Positions 24,860 to 36,489 of a stretch of 64,000 nt of DNA are shown here, piece by piece. Every line of letters starts with the position of its first letter. Positions within the stretch are counted from its first letter, which is position 1. Source of the DNA: Orthonyx spaldingii (Eukaryota; Chordata; Aves; Passeriformes; Orthonychidae); contig VZTJ01004195.1 in NCBI GenBank assembly GCA_013397795.1, positions 1 to 64,000 on the forward strand, written 5' to 3'. Both the position numbers and the translations under genes were made by a program. Below the pieces are notes generated by a model that saw nothing but the letters and a program-made list of their open reading frames with translations, made no database searches and was not told the DNA's origin.

Positions 24860-25255
24860 GATGGATGCAAAGTGGCTGAGAACATTGGTTTTGTCTAGTT
24901 TGGAGAAAAAGAACCTGCGGCTTGACTTCATTGCTCTCCACTACTTCCTGAGCAGGGAAAGTGGAAAGGAATTTGCTGATCCCTTCGCCCTGGGATCCAG
25001 CAATAGGATGTGCTGGAAAGGTCCAAAGTTGCATCAGAAGAGGTTCAGACTGGACACCAGGAAATATGCCTTTACTGAAAGAACAATGAAACACTGTCAC
25101 AGACTTGCTGGAGAGGTGGTTGATGCCCTCTGCCTGTCAGTCTCTTTAAAAGAAGCGTCTGGACAATGCCCTTCATAATGAACTTTAATCTCTGGTCTGC
25201 CCTGGAGTGGTCAGGCAGTTGGACTAGATGATCACTGTAGGTTCCTACTAACTAT
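24860..25255 (+). mobile_element. CR1 LINE 3' end
   Basis: The + strand codes for the last part of the CR1 polyprotein from about 24870: a LEKK-like block, a LDFIALHYF-like block (24925-24950), a HQKRFRLDT-like block (25033-25055) and a HCHRLAGEVV-like block (25090-25125). A 3' untranslated end follows, with TTGGACTAGATGATC and a GGTTCCTACTAAC terminus. The frame stays open over about 24762-25178, but the first 100 bases of that frame are not CR1-like. The 3' end runs straight into an ATTCT microsatellite. The unassigned bases 24717-24860 may be degraded flanking sequence. Confidence 0.8.
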
Positions 25256-25350
25256 TCTATTCTATTCTATTCTATTCTATTCTATTCTATTCTATTCTAT
25301 TCTATTCTATTCTATTCTATTCTATTCCATTCTGTTCTATCCTATTCTAA
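25252..25350. repeat. (ATTCT)n pentanucleotide microsatellite
   Basis: About 20 units of ATTCT, nearly perfect to about 25325 and then with single-base variants (CCATTCTGTTCTATCC). It begins exactly at the CR1 3' terminus, so it was probably seeded by the short tandem repeats that CR1 leaves at its 3' end. Confidence 0.95.
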
Positions 25351-28300
25351 TTTCACAGAGGATAAAACCTAGGAAGGATTTGCAAGAATTTGTGGAAGGG
25401 TGTTGAGTCAGGAAGCTTACAGGCATCTTGAACTCCCACTGAAGTTTAATAAAACCTCACAAACCCCAAACATGTGCACTCAGTGATTTCTGTGCAGGTG
25501 TATGCGAGAGATGGTATATATGAGTACATGTGTATACGTGGATGCATGCAACCCTCCCTTACCTGTATATATTATAAATGTGCTTACACATATACACACA
25601 ATCTTACATGCACAAAGTATATTTACTTTTACAAATGAGATCTATTTAACATTTGAGGTTTTTTGACCGAAACTGGAAAGCATATAGCTTATATGGTAAG
25701 TAAATTTCTGATTCGATATTTCACAAAACCTTGTAAGCAGTTAAGGCTCTAGCTTATCCAGCTGTTCAACCTGATGTATTATATTTCATATAAAAAAAAT
25801 CAAAGCTGTCACATTCAATTTAGAAAAGGCTTGCAAGAGTAACATTGATATTTGCAGCTCCATAAAGTGAAGCAAAAGCTAACCCCTCATAATACCAGAC
25901 TTATCAGACTAGCTTTGTGTACTGAGGCTTTGCTGACTAATTAAATTGTAGTTGGCACATTTGATAATGAAATGTTGATATCTCAAAAGTGATTTAGAGC
26001 AAGAATGGAGAAACTGGCTGAGAAGGGGCATTTTCCTTCTTTTTTCTTTTCTCCATCACTGTAAAGACCGCAAAAATATTTAATCGGCGAATTTGATACA
26101 GAAAAACCTATCACTTAGCTAGTCTGGACATGATATAAACCCACCAGGGAGTCTCTCTGTAAATACTTATTATGCATCTAATTGAGTGACCCAAAGTTAA
26201 AACAGCAATGCTCTGAAATAGCTGTCTAGAGCAAATGTCAAGCTGAATCACAAGTGGGTTCTGTCTATTGCAGTCGTTTCTGTTCTGAAACTCAACCTTT
26301 TCGTCCTACATGTTAAAAATATGTTGTGGAAAAGATAGTCTCTTGCCTAAAGAACCTGGAATTGAGTTTCTGTCAGTAACAAGTATTAGCTGTAAGCAAA
26401 ATGTAACCATTAAATTTAGCTGGATTTATTACACTGTTTCATCACAGAAATAGCTCAGTGCAGATGAGTCACAAGTGCCATTCTTTTAATATCCTAACTG
26501 GCATTGAAATCAATGTTGGGAGGGTACAGAATCCTCTTTCTCACCCCGCTGCAGGGCAATTGAACTCCTTTGCACAAAACTAAATAAAATGGATTGGCTA
26601 GGGCCTCATTTTATTTTATTCCCAGGATTTTACAGTAGTCTTTGACTTTGGATGGTGATTTTGGAAACACTGGGTTCAAACACATGTTGTTAAGTAGAAA
26701 GTGTTGCGATTAACATTATAGATTGAATTCCTAATGATGAAGGAAGAAAAGCTACTTCATCCTGAAGTATGATGACAAAATCACTTGTTGTGACTATTAT
26801 TAAAGCAAACACATGCATATATGCATTAACCTAAAGCAAACACAGATGTGTATTTGAAGCTTGCTATCTTAAGAAACATTGTTAGGAAGGGTGTGTCTTG
26901 TCAGTCTCTGAGGATTTACTCTTCCCTAACAAAACAGAAGATCTTCTAGTAATGTAACAGAGCAGAAATCTGGAGTTGTGGGATCTGTCTCCTAAAATCA
27001 AATATTCATGAGTTTGGGCGAGATTTTTAGGCTTATGTTTCTGAATGTGAGGGAGCAATCATTGCTGGAAGGTCCTCTGTGGATCTGACATTTAACCTCC
27101 TAGAGGAATATTTTTGAAACCATTATCTTCAGGAGTTAGTGACTGCCACCACTGGAGTTGACAGGTTTGTGGTTTTTGTTTCTTTTTTTTTTTTTTTTTT
27201 CCCCCGGAATTTGTTACAAATTTGTTTATAACACTATAAACAGATGTATCCCAAGTTTGAATGTATTACACTTCAGCCAAAATATTAGTTTGGATTTTGA
27301 TATATTGTTTTATATAGATCTTGTTTGTTCCAGCAACTTGAATGATTGTAAGCTATTCAAGTCCTTTGGATTTCTTTTACCTAGCAAGTGTCATGTTACC
27401 TATCCCAGGTGTGATTCCTCCTGTTCAGTTTCAAAGTGCTTGAAGCCTTCCTGAGCTGCAGGTAGTCATCAATATATTGTCTGCTTTAGAAACCATTTAA
27501 ATCTTTACATCTGTAAGATTTTAAAGATAGCAACTGCTTTTAGAAATTAGGACCCATGGACATTGTGGGAAAGGGCAAAAATAACACAAGAGTCTTCTAA
27601 CCTACAATCTTGGTATTGTGGATGTCACAACAGGTTTCAGCAAACATGATGTTCTGGTTAACGTCTTTTGCTGTTCAGGTAAGTTATTTACCTGAACCTG
27701 TTCCTTCCAGTAAAAGGAAAGAGCACATGAAGAGATCTTTTCTGAGAGGACTATTGTGATATAAACATAAAACATATTAAGAACAGTGTGGTTCTCTTTC
27801 TTTTTTATAATTTTTTTTAAAAAAAAATTATTTTGAAGTGAGGGTGTTAAGTCTATCTTTTGCAACTGGAGGAACAGTATAATGAATCTTATTGTTAGCG
27901 TGGTACAAGAAGAATCATATTTTGGAGAAGATTTTAAAGAATATTTGTGTTACATTCTTACATCTAGTTTGGGTTAATTAAAAAAGGAATTTTTCATGGT
28001 ATATCTTACATAAGTGAAAAAAACCAGATCCCATCGTTTTAAAGACTATGAGCCTTATAGAAATATGTGGGTTTAGTGAGATTTTTGGCTCTTGGGTATA
28101 AATGGTTTTTCTTTCTGATTTAGTATGCCTAGAACTCCTGCTAAAATATGTTTTAAAGCACCTCTGTATGAAAGACATTTAAGAAGATTTGGGTTTTTTT
28201 CTCTTATTTTAGAATATTTTTTGTTTATATCTGTGGTTTCCATTTCATAGTGATTTTTCTACAGTTTCTGTGATACCTTAGTCAATTATCTCTGCTTCTT

Positions 28301-28496
28301 TCTCTAATTATCCTGAAGTCTAAATCCTTTTGCTAATTAATATTCTGTCTGCAAGCTCTAGTGCTGCAAGGTATGGCACGTCATACATAAATGTTATATT
28401 TTAATTGTGAATTCAGTCTGTGCTATTGTCTGCTTTTGTAAATTGTCATTATCTGCTACCAGCTTTGTTCCCCATACTAATTTATAAGTTGATACA

Positions 28497-28529
28497 TGCA
28501 TTCATATGTATGTCAACATATGAAATGCA
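28497..28529. repeat. Imperfect 13-bp hairpin
   Basis: Arms 28497-28509 and 28516-28529 are complementary apart from one bulged base, with a 6-base loop. Outside the arms an ATAC/GTAT pair could extend it. It is too short and too AT-rich to claim a microRNA precursor. Confidence 0.5.
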
Positions 28530-28981
28530 TGCCAGTATAGATTGCCTAATGTCCATGCTGAGAGAATGTATTGCTTGGAAACAGTAGTATTCACGGTTAA
28601 GTTTTTTCTGCTTGTTAAGTTTTCTTCCTTCCATAATTGTTGGATGCCGTCCAGCTTATTGAAAATTCTTCAAAAGCTTTTTTTGCTGGATGCTGTAAGT
28701 TGACTGTACAGTAAGAATTGGATACTTTTTTAAATACAGATAGTTTTTCCCTGAACCACTCTGGGAATTTAGAAAGGATCCAATTTATATGTTGCTCTGG
28801 GAAAGCCTTATTTGTACTTACAGTATAATTTGCAAAACCATGCCATCAGTTAAATTCATGTTGTCCTTTTTTTTGCCTTTCTGCAAGTTGCTTGTAAATA
28901 CATCCCTACCGGAGTAATTGCTGAAGACAAAAAAGAAAAAAAATAAAATTTCTGAATTCCTCACAAGTCTTTTTGCTTTTG

Positions 28982-28982
<1 letters not shown>

Positions 28983-29015
<33 letters not shown>
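28983..29015. repeat. 33-base T-run
   Basis: Uninterrupted T from 28983 to 29015. If it were a poly(A) tail of a minus-strand retrocopy, the retrocopy would lie to the right, but nothing gene-like is visible there. Confidence 0.9.
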
Positions 29016-30049
29016 CTTTCTAACATAGGAGATCTATTGTAAAGAACAATCTTTGGAAGTTAAAGTTATTTTCTAGACTCAACAGAAAATAACAGACCTA
29101 GTTTTTGCAAGCAGACTTGCTCTAAAGTGGCTTTTATATTGTATTAAATGGCTGATTATTATTGGAAATGTTTGCCAGGAAAAACTAGGATATGGCTTTT
29201 TCAAGTGTTACTGATGTTTGTTTCTGGCATTTACTGTGATGTACTTAACCACTTTGTTTCCCTTATTACAAAACATTTTGTTTTAGCAGGTCTGATATAT
29301 CATTATTTATCTGATCACTTTTCAAGTAAGAGATTTGAAATATTGCTAGATTGCATAGATTTTAAAAAGCTTTGCATAGCTAGATTGAAAGAACGTTAGT
29401 ACTGCTAACAGTTATTAACTAAACTTTTCCAAAACACAGCCTAAGCAAAAAACCCCATGTGATAAGACATCTGCTAACTTCATACTTCTATTGGCATTTG
29501 TGTGAGATGCATAGCATTCTCTCTCACCTTTACTACACACAAATAAATCCATATCTTTCCCCTGCAGATAGCTTAATTTTATTCAGTCACTATGATTCAC
29601 TATCTACATAATTTATTTCCTTTTAGACTATTAAAGATAATGAACCCTGTGCTGTAATGTAACTAGAGGGTTAGGCAGTAGAAACAATATTTATATAATT
29701 TTTTAATTGTAAATTGGCTACTTTAAATGTACTCTGACATAGGCACTATATTTTGTTGAAGTGAAGAATGCAGAGTGAGAATGCCTGATCCTTACACCAC
29801 TAAATTCTCAAACCCCAAATCATTTTTATTCCCTGAATAATAATGATTCCATCAGTGTCCAAAGGAAATATCTAAAATTAAGCAAATACTATTTTAACAA
29901 CAAAATCTCAGCAGAATCTGGGAAGAGCATATTTTGGTATAGAGATGCAAGTTTTGAAATGATATAGAAATTGTTTCAGAGTACACAGTTTCTTTGATTT
30001 TACTTTTCACATTGTGTAGGAAAACTTGAGCTTATCAGTCAGTATCTCG

Positions 30050-30637
30050 AGGACTCCAGTTAACAACTAACCTCTACACAGTCATTCACTCCCACTCAGG
30101 GGGATGGGGAAATGAGTCAGAAGGGCAGAAGTTAGAAAACTCATGGCTTCAAGATAAAGACTTTTCGACAGGGACAGCAAAAACTGCACATGCAATCAAA
30201 ACAAACCATGGAATTCACTCACCACTTCTCAAGGGCAGGCAGGTGTTCAGTCATCTCAAGGAAAGCAAGGCTCCACCATGCGTAACAGCTACCTGGGGAG
30301 ACAAATGTTATTATTCTGAATGTCCGTAACTCTAAATGTCTTCCATTCCTTCTTCTTCCTGCAGCTTTTTATTGCTGAGCTGATCCTCATATGGTATAGA
30401 ATATCCACTTGGTCAGCTGGAGTAAGCTGTCACAGATGTGTCCCTTGCCCCAACTTCTTGCCCAAGTCAGCTTGGTAGGATGGGGAGCAGAAAAGTCCTT
30501 GACCCTGTGTCAGTGCAGCTCAGCAGTAATGAAAACTGCCCTGTGTTGCCAACAATGTGTGCAGCACAAATCCAAAACGTAGCATCATAAAAGCTATTGT
30601 GGAAAAATTTAACTCTCTTCCGTTTAAAACCAGCACA
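30050..30637 (-). mobile_element. ERVL-type LTR, minus orientation, probably solitary
   Basis: A well-preserved example of the ERVL-like LTR common to birds, read on the minus strand. The 5' edge is clear at 30637 (minus strand starts TGTGCTGG); the 3' edge near 30050 is approximate. On the + strand the recognisable blocks are the GGGGATGGGG block near 30100, the GGAATTCACTCACCACTTCTC block (30210-30231), the GGCAGGCAGGTGTTCAG block (30235-30251), the CATATGGTATAGAATATCC block (30388-30406) and the block with CAGCACAAATCCAAAAC near 30552-30568. No gag, pol or env sequence flanks it, so it is taken as a solo LTR. It shares its layout with the LTR at 9850-10388. Confidence 0.8.
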
Positions 30638-31205
30638 GAGACAAAAGTTCCTCACTTCAATCCTCCAGTCCCTTAGAGTCTTCTCATTCAGAACATTTAA
30701 GCAAGTTACATTACAAATACTGTTGATTTGTAAATCACCTAATAAATATCCATGTGGTAGAGCAGGAGAGGATGGTGCACAGCACCTTTTTAATATTTCA
30801 GTGAAAGAAAACTTTGGGTTTTTCTCCTTCCTTCAAAGATTAAAAACTTTATTGTCAATCTGAAATTGTGATTCTCTTTTGTTTGCTTTAGGGAGTTCTG
30901 CATGGACGGACAGCCAGTCCCTTTTGCATTTTGTCATGTTTTATCCAGGAAACAATCAGATATTACAGCTGCATTTTTGCTTCAATTATGAATTATGAAG
31001 GTTTTCCACCTAGAATTTTCCATAACAACTCTGTCCATATCTCCTATTACAGAGTAACAGGCTAAACCAATTCAATTTTTTGTGTCCCTAGTGATTGCTA
31101 TTTTTTTCCTGTCTTGATTTCTGAGGTATTTTTATGCTGAACTGATATTTCTCAAAACTTTCAACATCTGCCTCCTCCCTCTTCTATGCCTCTCCTTTCT
31201 TACAG

Positions 31206-31405
31206 ACAGATCTCTTCCACACTTATACCACCCAGCTGCTGCCCTCAGAATCAAGCACAAGGAATACCAATGTTGCTGTGGAAAACCACCTCTTAGTAAC
31301 AAATGTCCTCTTCCTTGCTGTGTGAAGACAGGCACAGTGAAAAGATGCAAGGATAACCAGTCACCCACCCAATCAACAAATCTGTTGTCCACCTCTCTGG
31401 CCATG
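31206..31405 (+). other. Candidate 200-base exon with strong splice sites on both sides
   Basis: The best exon-like structure in the window. A long pyrimidine tract ends in TTTCTTACAG (AG at 31204-31205), and 200 bases later CCATG is followed by GTAAGAGA (GT at 31406-31407), both close to consensus. One + frame, starting at 31208, is open across the whole interval (66 codons). It is rich in cysteine and lysine in the middle (a CCCGK stretch and a CVKTG stretch) and Ser/Thr-rich at the end, leaving phase 0. The opposite strand is also open there, which weakens the coding argument. I recognise no protein family. It may be a coding exon, a non-coding RNA exon or a well-matched decoy. Confidence 0.35.
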
Positions 31406-34057
31406 GTAAGAGAGGGTAATAGCCATACCATGGTGGAGGAGCAAGAAAAGTCGTATGGATGAGAGTGGCATTTGCAGTATTCTAATCTCTGTTTTATGCT
31501 CTGGCCTCGGTCCCAGCCAAAATTACCTGTAGGGTTTCAAAATGCTGTCATGTTTCTCTGTGTATGCCTACATTCCAGCATAAGGGAAGATTAGATTTTA
31601 GCTTTAAATTTTTATTCCTTTTGTATCACAGTATGAAGGAAAAAAAAAAATCTAAATTTTCAATTGCTTGCTCCATCAGAGCTTGCATAGTAGCAACCTT
31701 TAGAGCAACAAGCTTGACTTCACCACCAAATGTCACAGCTCATTAAACTCAAGAAATAGTGCTATCTCTTGCAGAAAATGTTGCGAAACATGTAAGGTAA
31801 CAACTTGATCCTTTTTGTGCATGTATTCTCAAGACGCTAGAGATGAAGACTGGGATTTTTCAAGAGTGCTTGATGTTGGCAAAATTCTGCTACTGTTCAG
31901 TTAAGTAGAGATTTAACATTGTCTTCCATGGAAGCTCTGTGAGGCAACTGACTTTTTGGTTTATTTTTCTTTTTATTTGAGGAGAAGAAAGGAAATATAT
32001 GTATTCAAATAGAAACAACTTTTGTGAGTACTACCAATACTGCATTTGTAGAATAGTATATTGTTGACAACAGTGGCAAAGTTCTAGGCTGTACAGTCTG
32101 GGGATATTTTAGCTGCCTCTAAATGTGCTGACTGACCCCTATGGAGCAGTACAGCACTTCATGAGGAATTCAATGAGAAGATATGGTGCATCATCTCAAC
32201 AATATTTAATTTCTTTACTGTGTGCCAGAATTAGGCAATTGGTTGGAATATGACACTCTACTGTGATTTGTAAAGAAGCATCCTCAATACCTGTGTAGAT
32301 GCCCATCTGTTCTTTTTGGGGAAATCTGCAAAATTACAAAGCAGCTCTTCCAACAGAGTAGGAGACATGATTTCCTGAGGCTTTGCTTTGCAATGATGCA
32401 CTTCATGTATGCGCACAGGTGCATACACAGGTTTCTGAATACAAAAGGTTAGAAGGAGTTTTGAAAGCCATGGAAAAAGTTCTCAGCCATTATCAAGAAA
32501 AATGAATGGTTTAATAAAATGTGATAAAATCAAGTTCTTTTCTGAATTGCTTGTTTATTTCCTCTTGAATAATAGTCTTCCCCCAATATTTTGATATGCA
32601 GCCCCTCAATTAATAAAGATAAATGTGTGGAGAAGGATGGAAGCATACCTTGGAGACAACTAAACTTTTTGACTAATAAGTGCTGCTAAATGGATCTAAA
32701 GTGCTGCTAACTGGTTAACGTGTCTCAGAGGTTACTTATGGATCAAGACAATGAGTAACTCCTGAGCTGCCTGAGCGCATGAGTTGCTGCCATAATGTAA
32801 AGTTCTGCTCAAAAATACCAGCTGGCGTGTCTAGATGAGTACTTCTGGTCTTGTTTTCAGGTCTGAGTAGTAACCCATTTTTCATGTTTGTTGGAAATGA
32901 AGTTATTACGGTTATAAACTTGAAAGGAATTCTGAGAAAGTTCAGATATTTGTTGTCACTATAGCTTTTGCTGGCATAGTACAAAACTCAGTAAACCAAA
33001 TCTCTAGAAGCACAATGGAATTGCAAAATGTCTTCTGAACTCCTTAATATCATGGGGAAAGGGCTAGAGAGAGCATTTTGACATTTGAACACAGACCCAT
33101 TCTGTTCTTCATTGTTTTCCAGATTTTCTGGCTTAGCTCCGTGGAAGTTTGCTCACTTCTATTACTGACGGTCTGTTGCACTAGCCAGGAAAAATGCAGT
33201 CATAGGCTCCTGTCTAGCTGAAAACTTAAATTTTTTTTTGAGAAAAATATAACTTCATTAAACTTCTTGGCATTAATTTTGTCTTTAAGGCTGGACATCT
33301 CTTTGAAAAAATGAGTGGATACAGGACTGAAATTGTGCTATACAAGAACAGAATACTCTTGCTATATTTTGATCTTCAGCAAAATGGCATTTGAATATTA
33401 TACTTTATATCTATTTTCTAAAAAAGTATATGGATTGCTAGGATTTTATTATTATTATTATTAAAGTGGTATCAAGACCCATATATTCCAAGCCAAGAAA
33501 TCCACCTGAAAAGTCTGCTTTCCAGTGTCATGGCCTTATTTCTGTGTTTCTAGCTTAATCTAAAAAGGTTGCATAAGGAAAAACTTGGGGTTTTTTTTCA
33601 ATGAAGCAGTGACCAATATCTATTTATTTTAAAATATCTGATGGAAAAATAAAAATTTTGGGTGTGACTTTATGAACTATCTGAAAGTTTACTTCTCTCC
33701 TGATGAAATCCATGTTCCCTGAAACTTCTCAAGAGATAAAATTGACTATTGAAATAAGTCAATTGCATTTCCTAGTCTGTATTTATTTTGGAATTTAGCA
33801 AAACTCCATGAGTTGACTATACAAATATAAGTCTGCATATATAGAATTGTGACTTTATAAAAAGAAATCTCAATACATACTGTGGATTAATTAAATATTT
33901 TGTACCTTTTTCTGATGCTTAATTCTGTTGGTTTCTGTAAAAGATGTCAAATTATATTAGTTTGTCCTACCAGACACACTTAACAGCTGTGTTGTAAAGT
34001 TTCTGTGAGAGGATAAGTCCCACTGTAAAATAAGAAAAGACGGATTGGTTTTGTTGG
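31406..34057. other. Unique AT-rich DNA, no gene seen
   Basis: About 2.65 kb without recognised repeats or genes. A short ATT repeat lies near 33447-33463. Confidence 0.45.
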
Positions 34058-34123
34058 TTTTTTTTTTTTTTNNNNNNNNNNNNNNNNNNNNNNNNNNNNN
34101 NNNNNTTTTTTTTTTTTTTTTTT
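34058..34123. other. Assembly gap (34 N) inside a T-run
   Basis: N from 34072 to 34105, with T-runs directly on both sides (34058-34071 and 34106-34123). The gap was placed where sequencing slipped on a homopolymer, so the true length is unknown and a longer repeat may be missing. Confidence 0.95.
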
Positions 34124-35818
34124 AACTTTAACAGGAATAATCAAACCAGGAATGCTTGGGATAAAATTAATTTTAATTTTATAAATACTGGTGATTTTTT
34201 TTAATCTATTGCCTCTTTGGACACAATCTCTGAAAATATGTCTTCGAAATCAGCTTTAATTTTGTAACACACATGTATATATGTCAAAACTTCAAGACAC
34301 AACTTAAATGAGGTGTTAATGAGTAGTTATATTCAAATAGATTTCTTTTAGAATTATGCTTTTTATTAAGAGACAAGAGGGCTACAATAATGAAGTACTA
34401 AGCTTGGATATATGTCTAATTTTTATCCTTATAAATATTGTCTGTTACAGTTCAAGTGCAGCTCCGAATGTGGAAAATGGTTTGCTGACCATCTCAATAC
34501 TAATTGTAATTCTGTTAGGGTGGTATAAATCAGGGTTGAAAATATTCTACAGTCTGCTTTTTTTTTTTTTTTAACTTTTACCCAAAGTGTGTAGTTTATG
34601 TGAAAATCACTTAAACCTCACCGACTTTTAAAATGGCAGAGGAATGCATGTTTGTTTGGATTTCAACATCTTTCCTTTCACCCTTGGCTTCATCTTCATC
34701 TTGCCCTTTCCTTTTTTCTTCCTGTTTCCCTTTCCCTTCCCACATATAACATGAAATTTTGCCAATAAATATTTGTTGTTGTGACAGAAAACCTAATTAA
34801 CATATAATACTGTAGTAGCTGTGATATATGTTCATTTTTATGTTTGTGCTATATGTAACTCTGGGGAAATATTAGAGACAAATTTCATACTCTGCTGTAA
34901 TCTGATAGATCCTAATTAACAACAGTTGTCAAAAATTGAAACAAGCATCAGAATTCCATGCATTACATTTTCTGTTGTCATTAAAATTATGTATATGTAT
35001 TTGACATGTTTTCAGGAATCTTAGGGATGTATAATTTGTACTCAATGCTTTACCTGTACTTCAGCATTTAAATACATTATCAGTATTTTACGGAAAAAAA
35101 CAGGATTGCTTTTGTTCTATACAATTTTTACTTAAACTTTATATCATAAATCCAGTATTTGAATGTGGGTAACCTTTTGGTCTATGAAAGACTAGAGAAG
35201 TAGAAGCTGTTTTGCAATATATGCTATCCCACTGGAAAACATGATATGACATAAATTTTACTTTAAACTGTTCCCTTACTTAAAGAGTATGCAGAGGCAC
35301 GGATAGATGAGATATATTTTTGTCAACAGCTGAATAAACATACTCATTCAGGGATTCTGTCAAATGTCTCTCACAGGAAAGGCTTGATCACTTCTGTGAC
35401 TTTTGATGCAAAGATGCTGTACATGGGCCTGTGCTTTGGAAACATCTGAAAACAGAAATTAGTTTATGCTCTATCTCTTGGGAAAGGTCAGCCTCTCCTT
35501 AGAGCCCTCACCTTGCAACCTTAGTTGAGGTTCTGCCTTGATTCTTGGGATGTCAGCAGCCATGCTGAGAAGCTGGGAGCAGGGAAAAATGCAGACAGAA
35601 GGTAGATGATGCTAGTATCCCTCTTAATGATATTTAACAGAAATACATGTTATTTCTTTTTCTACCTGGAGCATAAGGTAAAAATACTGTTGCTATAACC
35701 ATTTGTTATTGTTAGCTGTTGTTTCTAGATGTTTCATGTAGGTGCAATTGCTCTGTTTTCTCTATGCTGAGGGTTTTTAAAAGACATTTCATGGTAATTT
35801 TTTCTCACCTTACCACAG

Positions 35819-35996
35819 AGGCGACCAGCTCTGTACATCATTTAGTGCTTCTCTTCTTTATTGGAAGATGAATGAAGGCCCAGTAAGAGAAAGGGCCCTT
35901 GATGGAGAACTATCAGCACTAGAAGAAAAATCCAGTGAATCCGTCTTTGAAGGCATAATTTACACTTTTGATTTGAGATCCCGGGGAGGATTTTGA
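35819..35996 (+). other. Candidate coding exon ending in a stop
   Basis: A pyrimidine-rich acceptor (TTTTCTCACCTTACCACAG, AG at 35817-35818) opens a frame running 58 codons to TGA at 35994-35996. An ATG lies inside at about 35868-35870. The peptide after that ATG is acidic and looks protein-like (Glu, Ser and Leu with charged spacing, then a hydrophobic Ile-Ile-Tyr segment and an RSRGG-like end). It would serve as a last coding exon. I recognise no family. It lies only 270 bases before the candidate at 36266-36385 on the same strand. Confidence 0.25.
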
Positions 35997-36265
35997 TGTT
36001 AAATACAGAAAGGTGGATTTTGTGAAAACACTGAGTAATTTCTTTTTTTTAGTTATACATTGGAAAGCTGCCTTGTCTACCCAGTCTCCTTAACTGAGAA
36101 GACTTGAGATGAAAAAGATGTGTGAAAAGGCAATTCTTGAGAGACAATTGTTTGCTCTTCTGTGTCTGTGTTTGTATATTTTTCTCGGAAAAAAATATTG
36201 CAAATTTTAAATTTGGATTCCTGTGGATACTCTGGACTGTTGTACTCCTGAACTGTAACATTAAG

Positions 36266-36385
36266 AGGGTTTCTGTGAAAGATGATTCAGTAACAACAGC
36301 AGGTGAAGCTGGGAGAACAGAAGGGTCAAAAGAGTCTGGGCTATCAAGGAAGAAAAGCAAACTTGGCTTGATCACCAACAGGCAG
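36266..36385 (+). other. Candidate 120-base phase-0 exon
   Basis: The end is a near-perfect donor, AGGCAG followed by GTATGT (GT at 36386-36387). The open frame from 36266 to 36385 is exactly 40 codons, phase 0 at both ends, and its composition is protein-like: acidic Ser/Thr/Gly/Glu codons followed by a basic stretch (SRKKSK). The acceptor is weaker (ATTAAG, AG at 36264-36265, modest pyrimidine tract). Its phase matches the end of the candidate exon 31206-31405. No family is recognised. It is possible but unproven. Confidence 0.25.
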
Positions 36386-36489
36386 GTATGTTTGTATGAC
36401 TGAGAGATATGACCTGGGAATTTAATAATATGTGGAAAAACTGGTTTTGTAAAGTAATGTATTCTGTTCATTCTCCTCATCTGTAAAAT

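Larger units (their letters stand above)
25351..30049. other. Unique AT-rich DNA with homopolymer runs
   Basis: About 4.7 kb without a recognisable gene. It contains T-runs at 27183-27200 and 28983-29015 and an imperfect hairpin at 28497-28529. A perfect-looking splice donor (TTCAG followed by GTAAGT, GT at about 27680) has no convincing exon before it. Confidence 0.45.

Noticed and set aside
27600..27700. Exon ending at the TTCAG/GTAAGT site
   Set aside because: The donor is good but no convincing acceptor or coding-like stretch precedes it.
9850..30637. One provirus bounded by the two ERVL-type LTRs
   Set aside because: 20 kb is too long, there is no recognisable gag, pol or env between them, and the two LTRs differ clearly.
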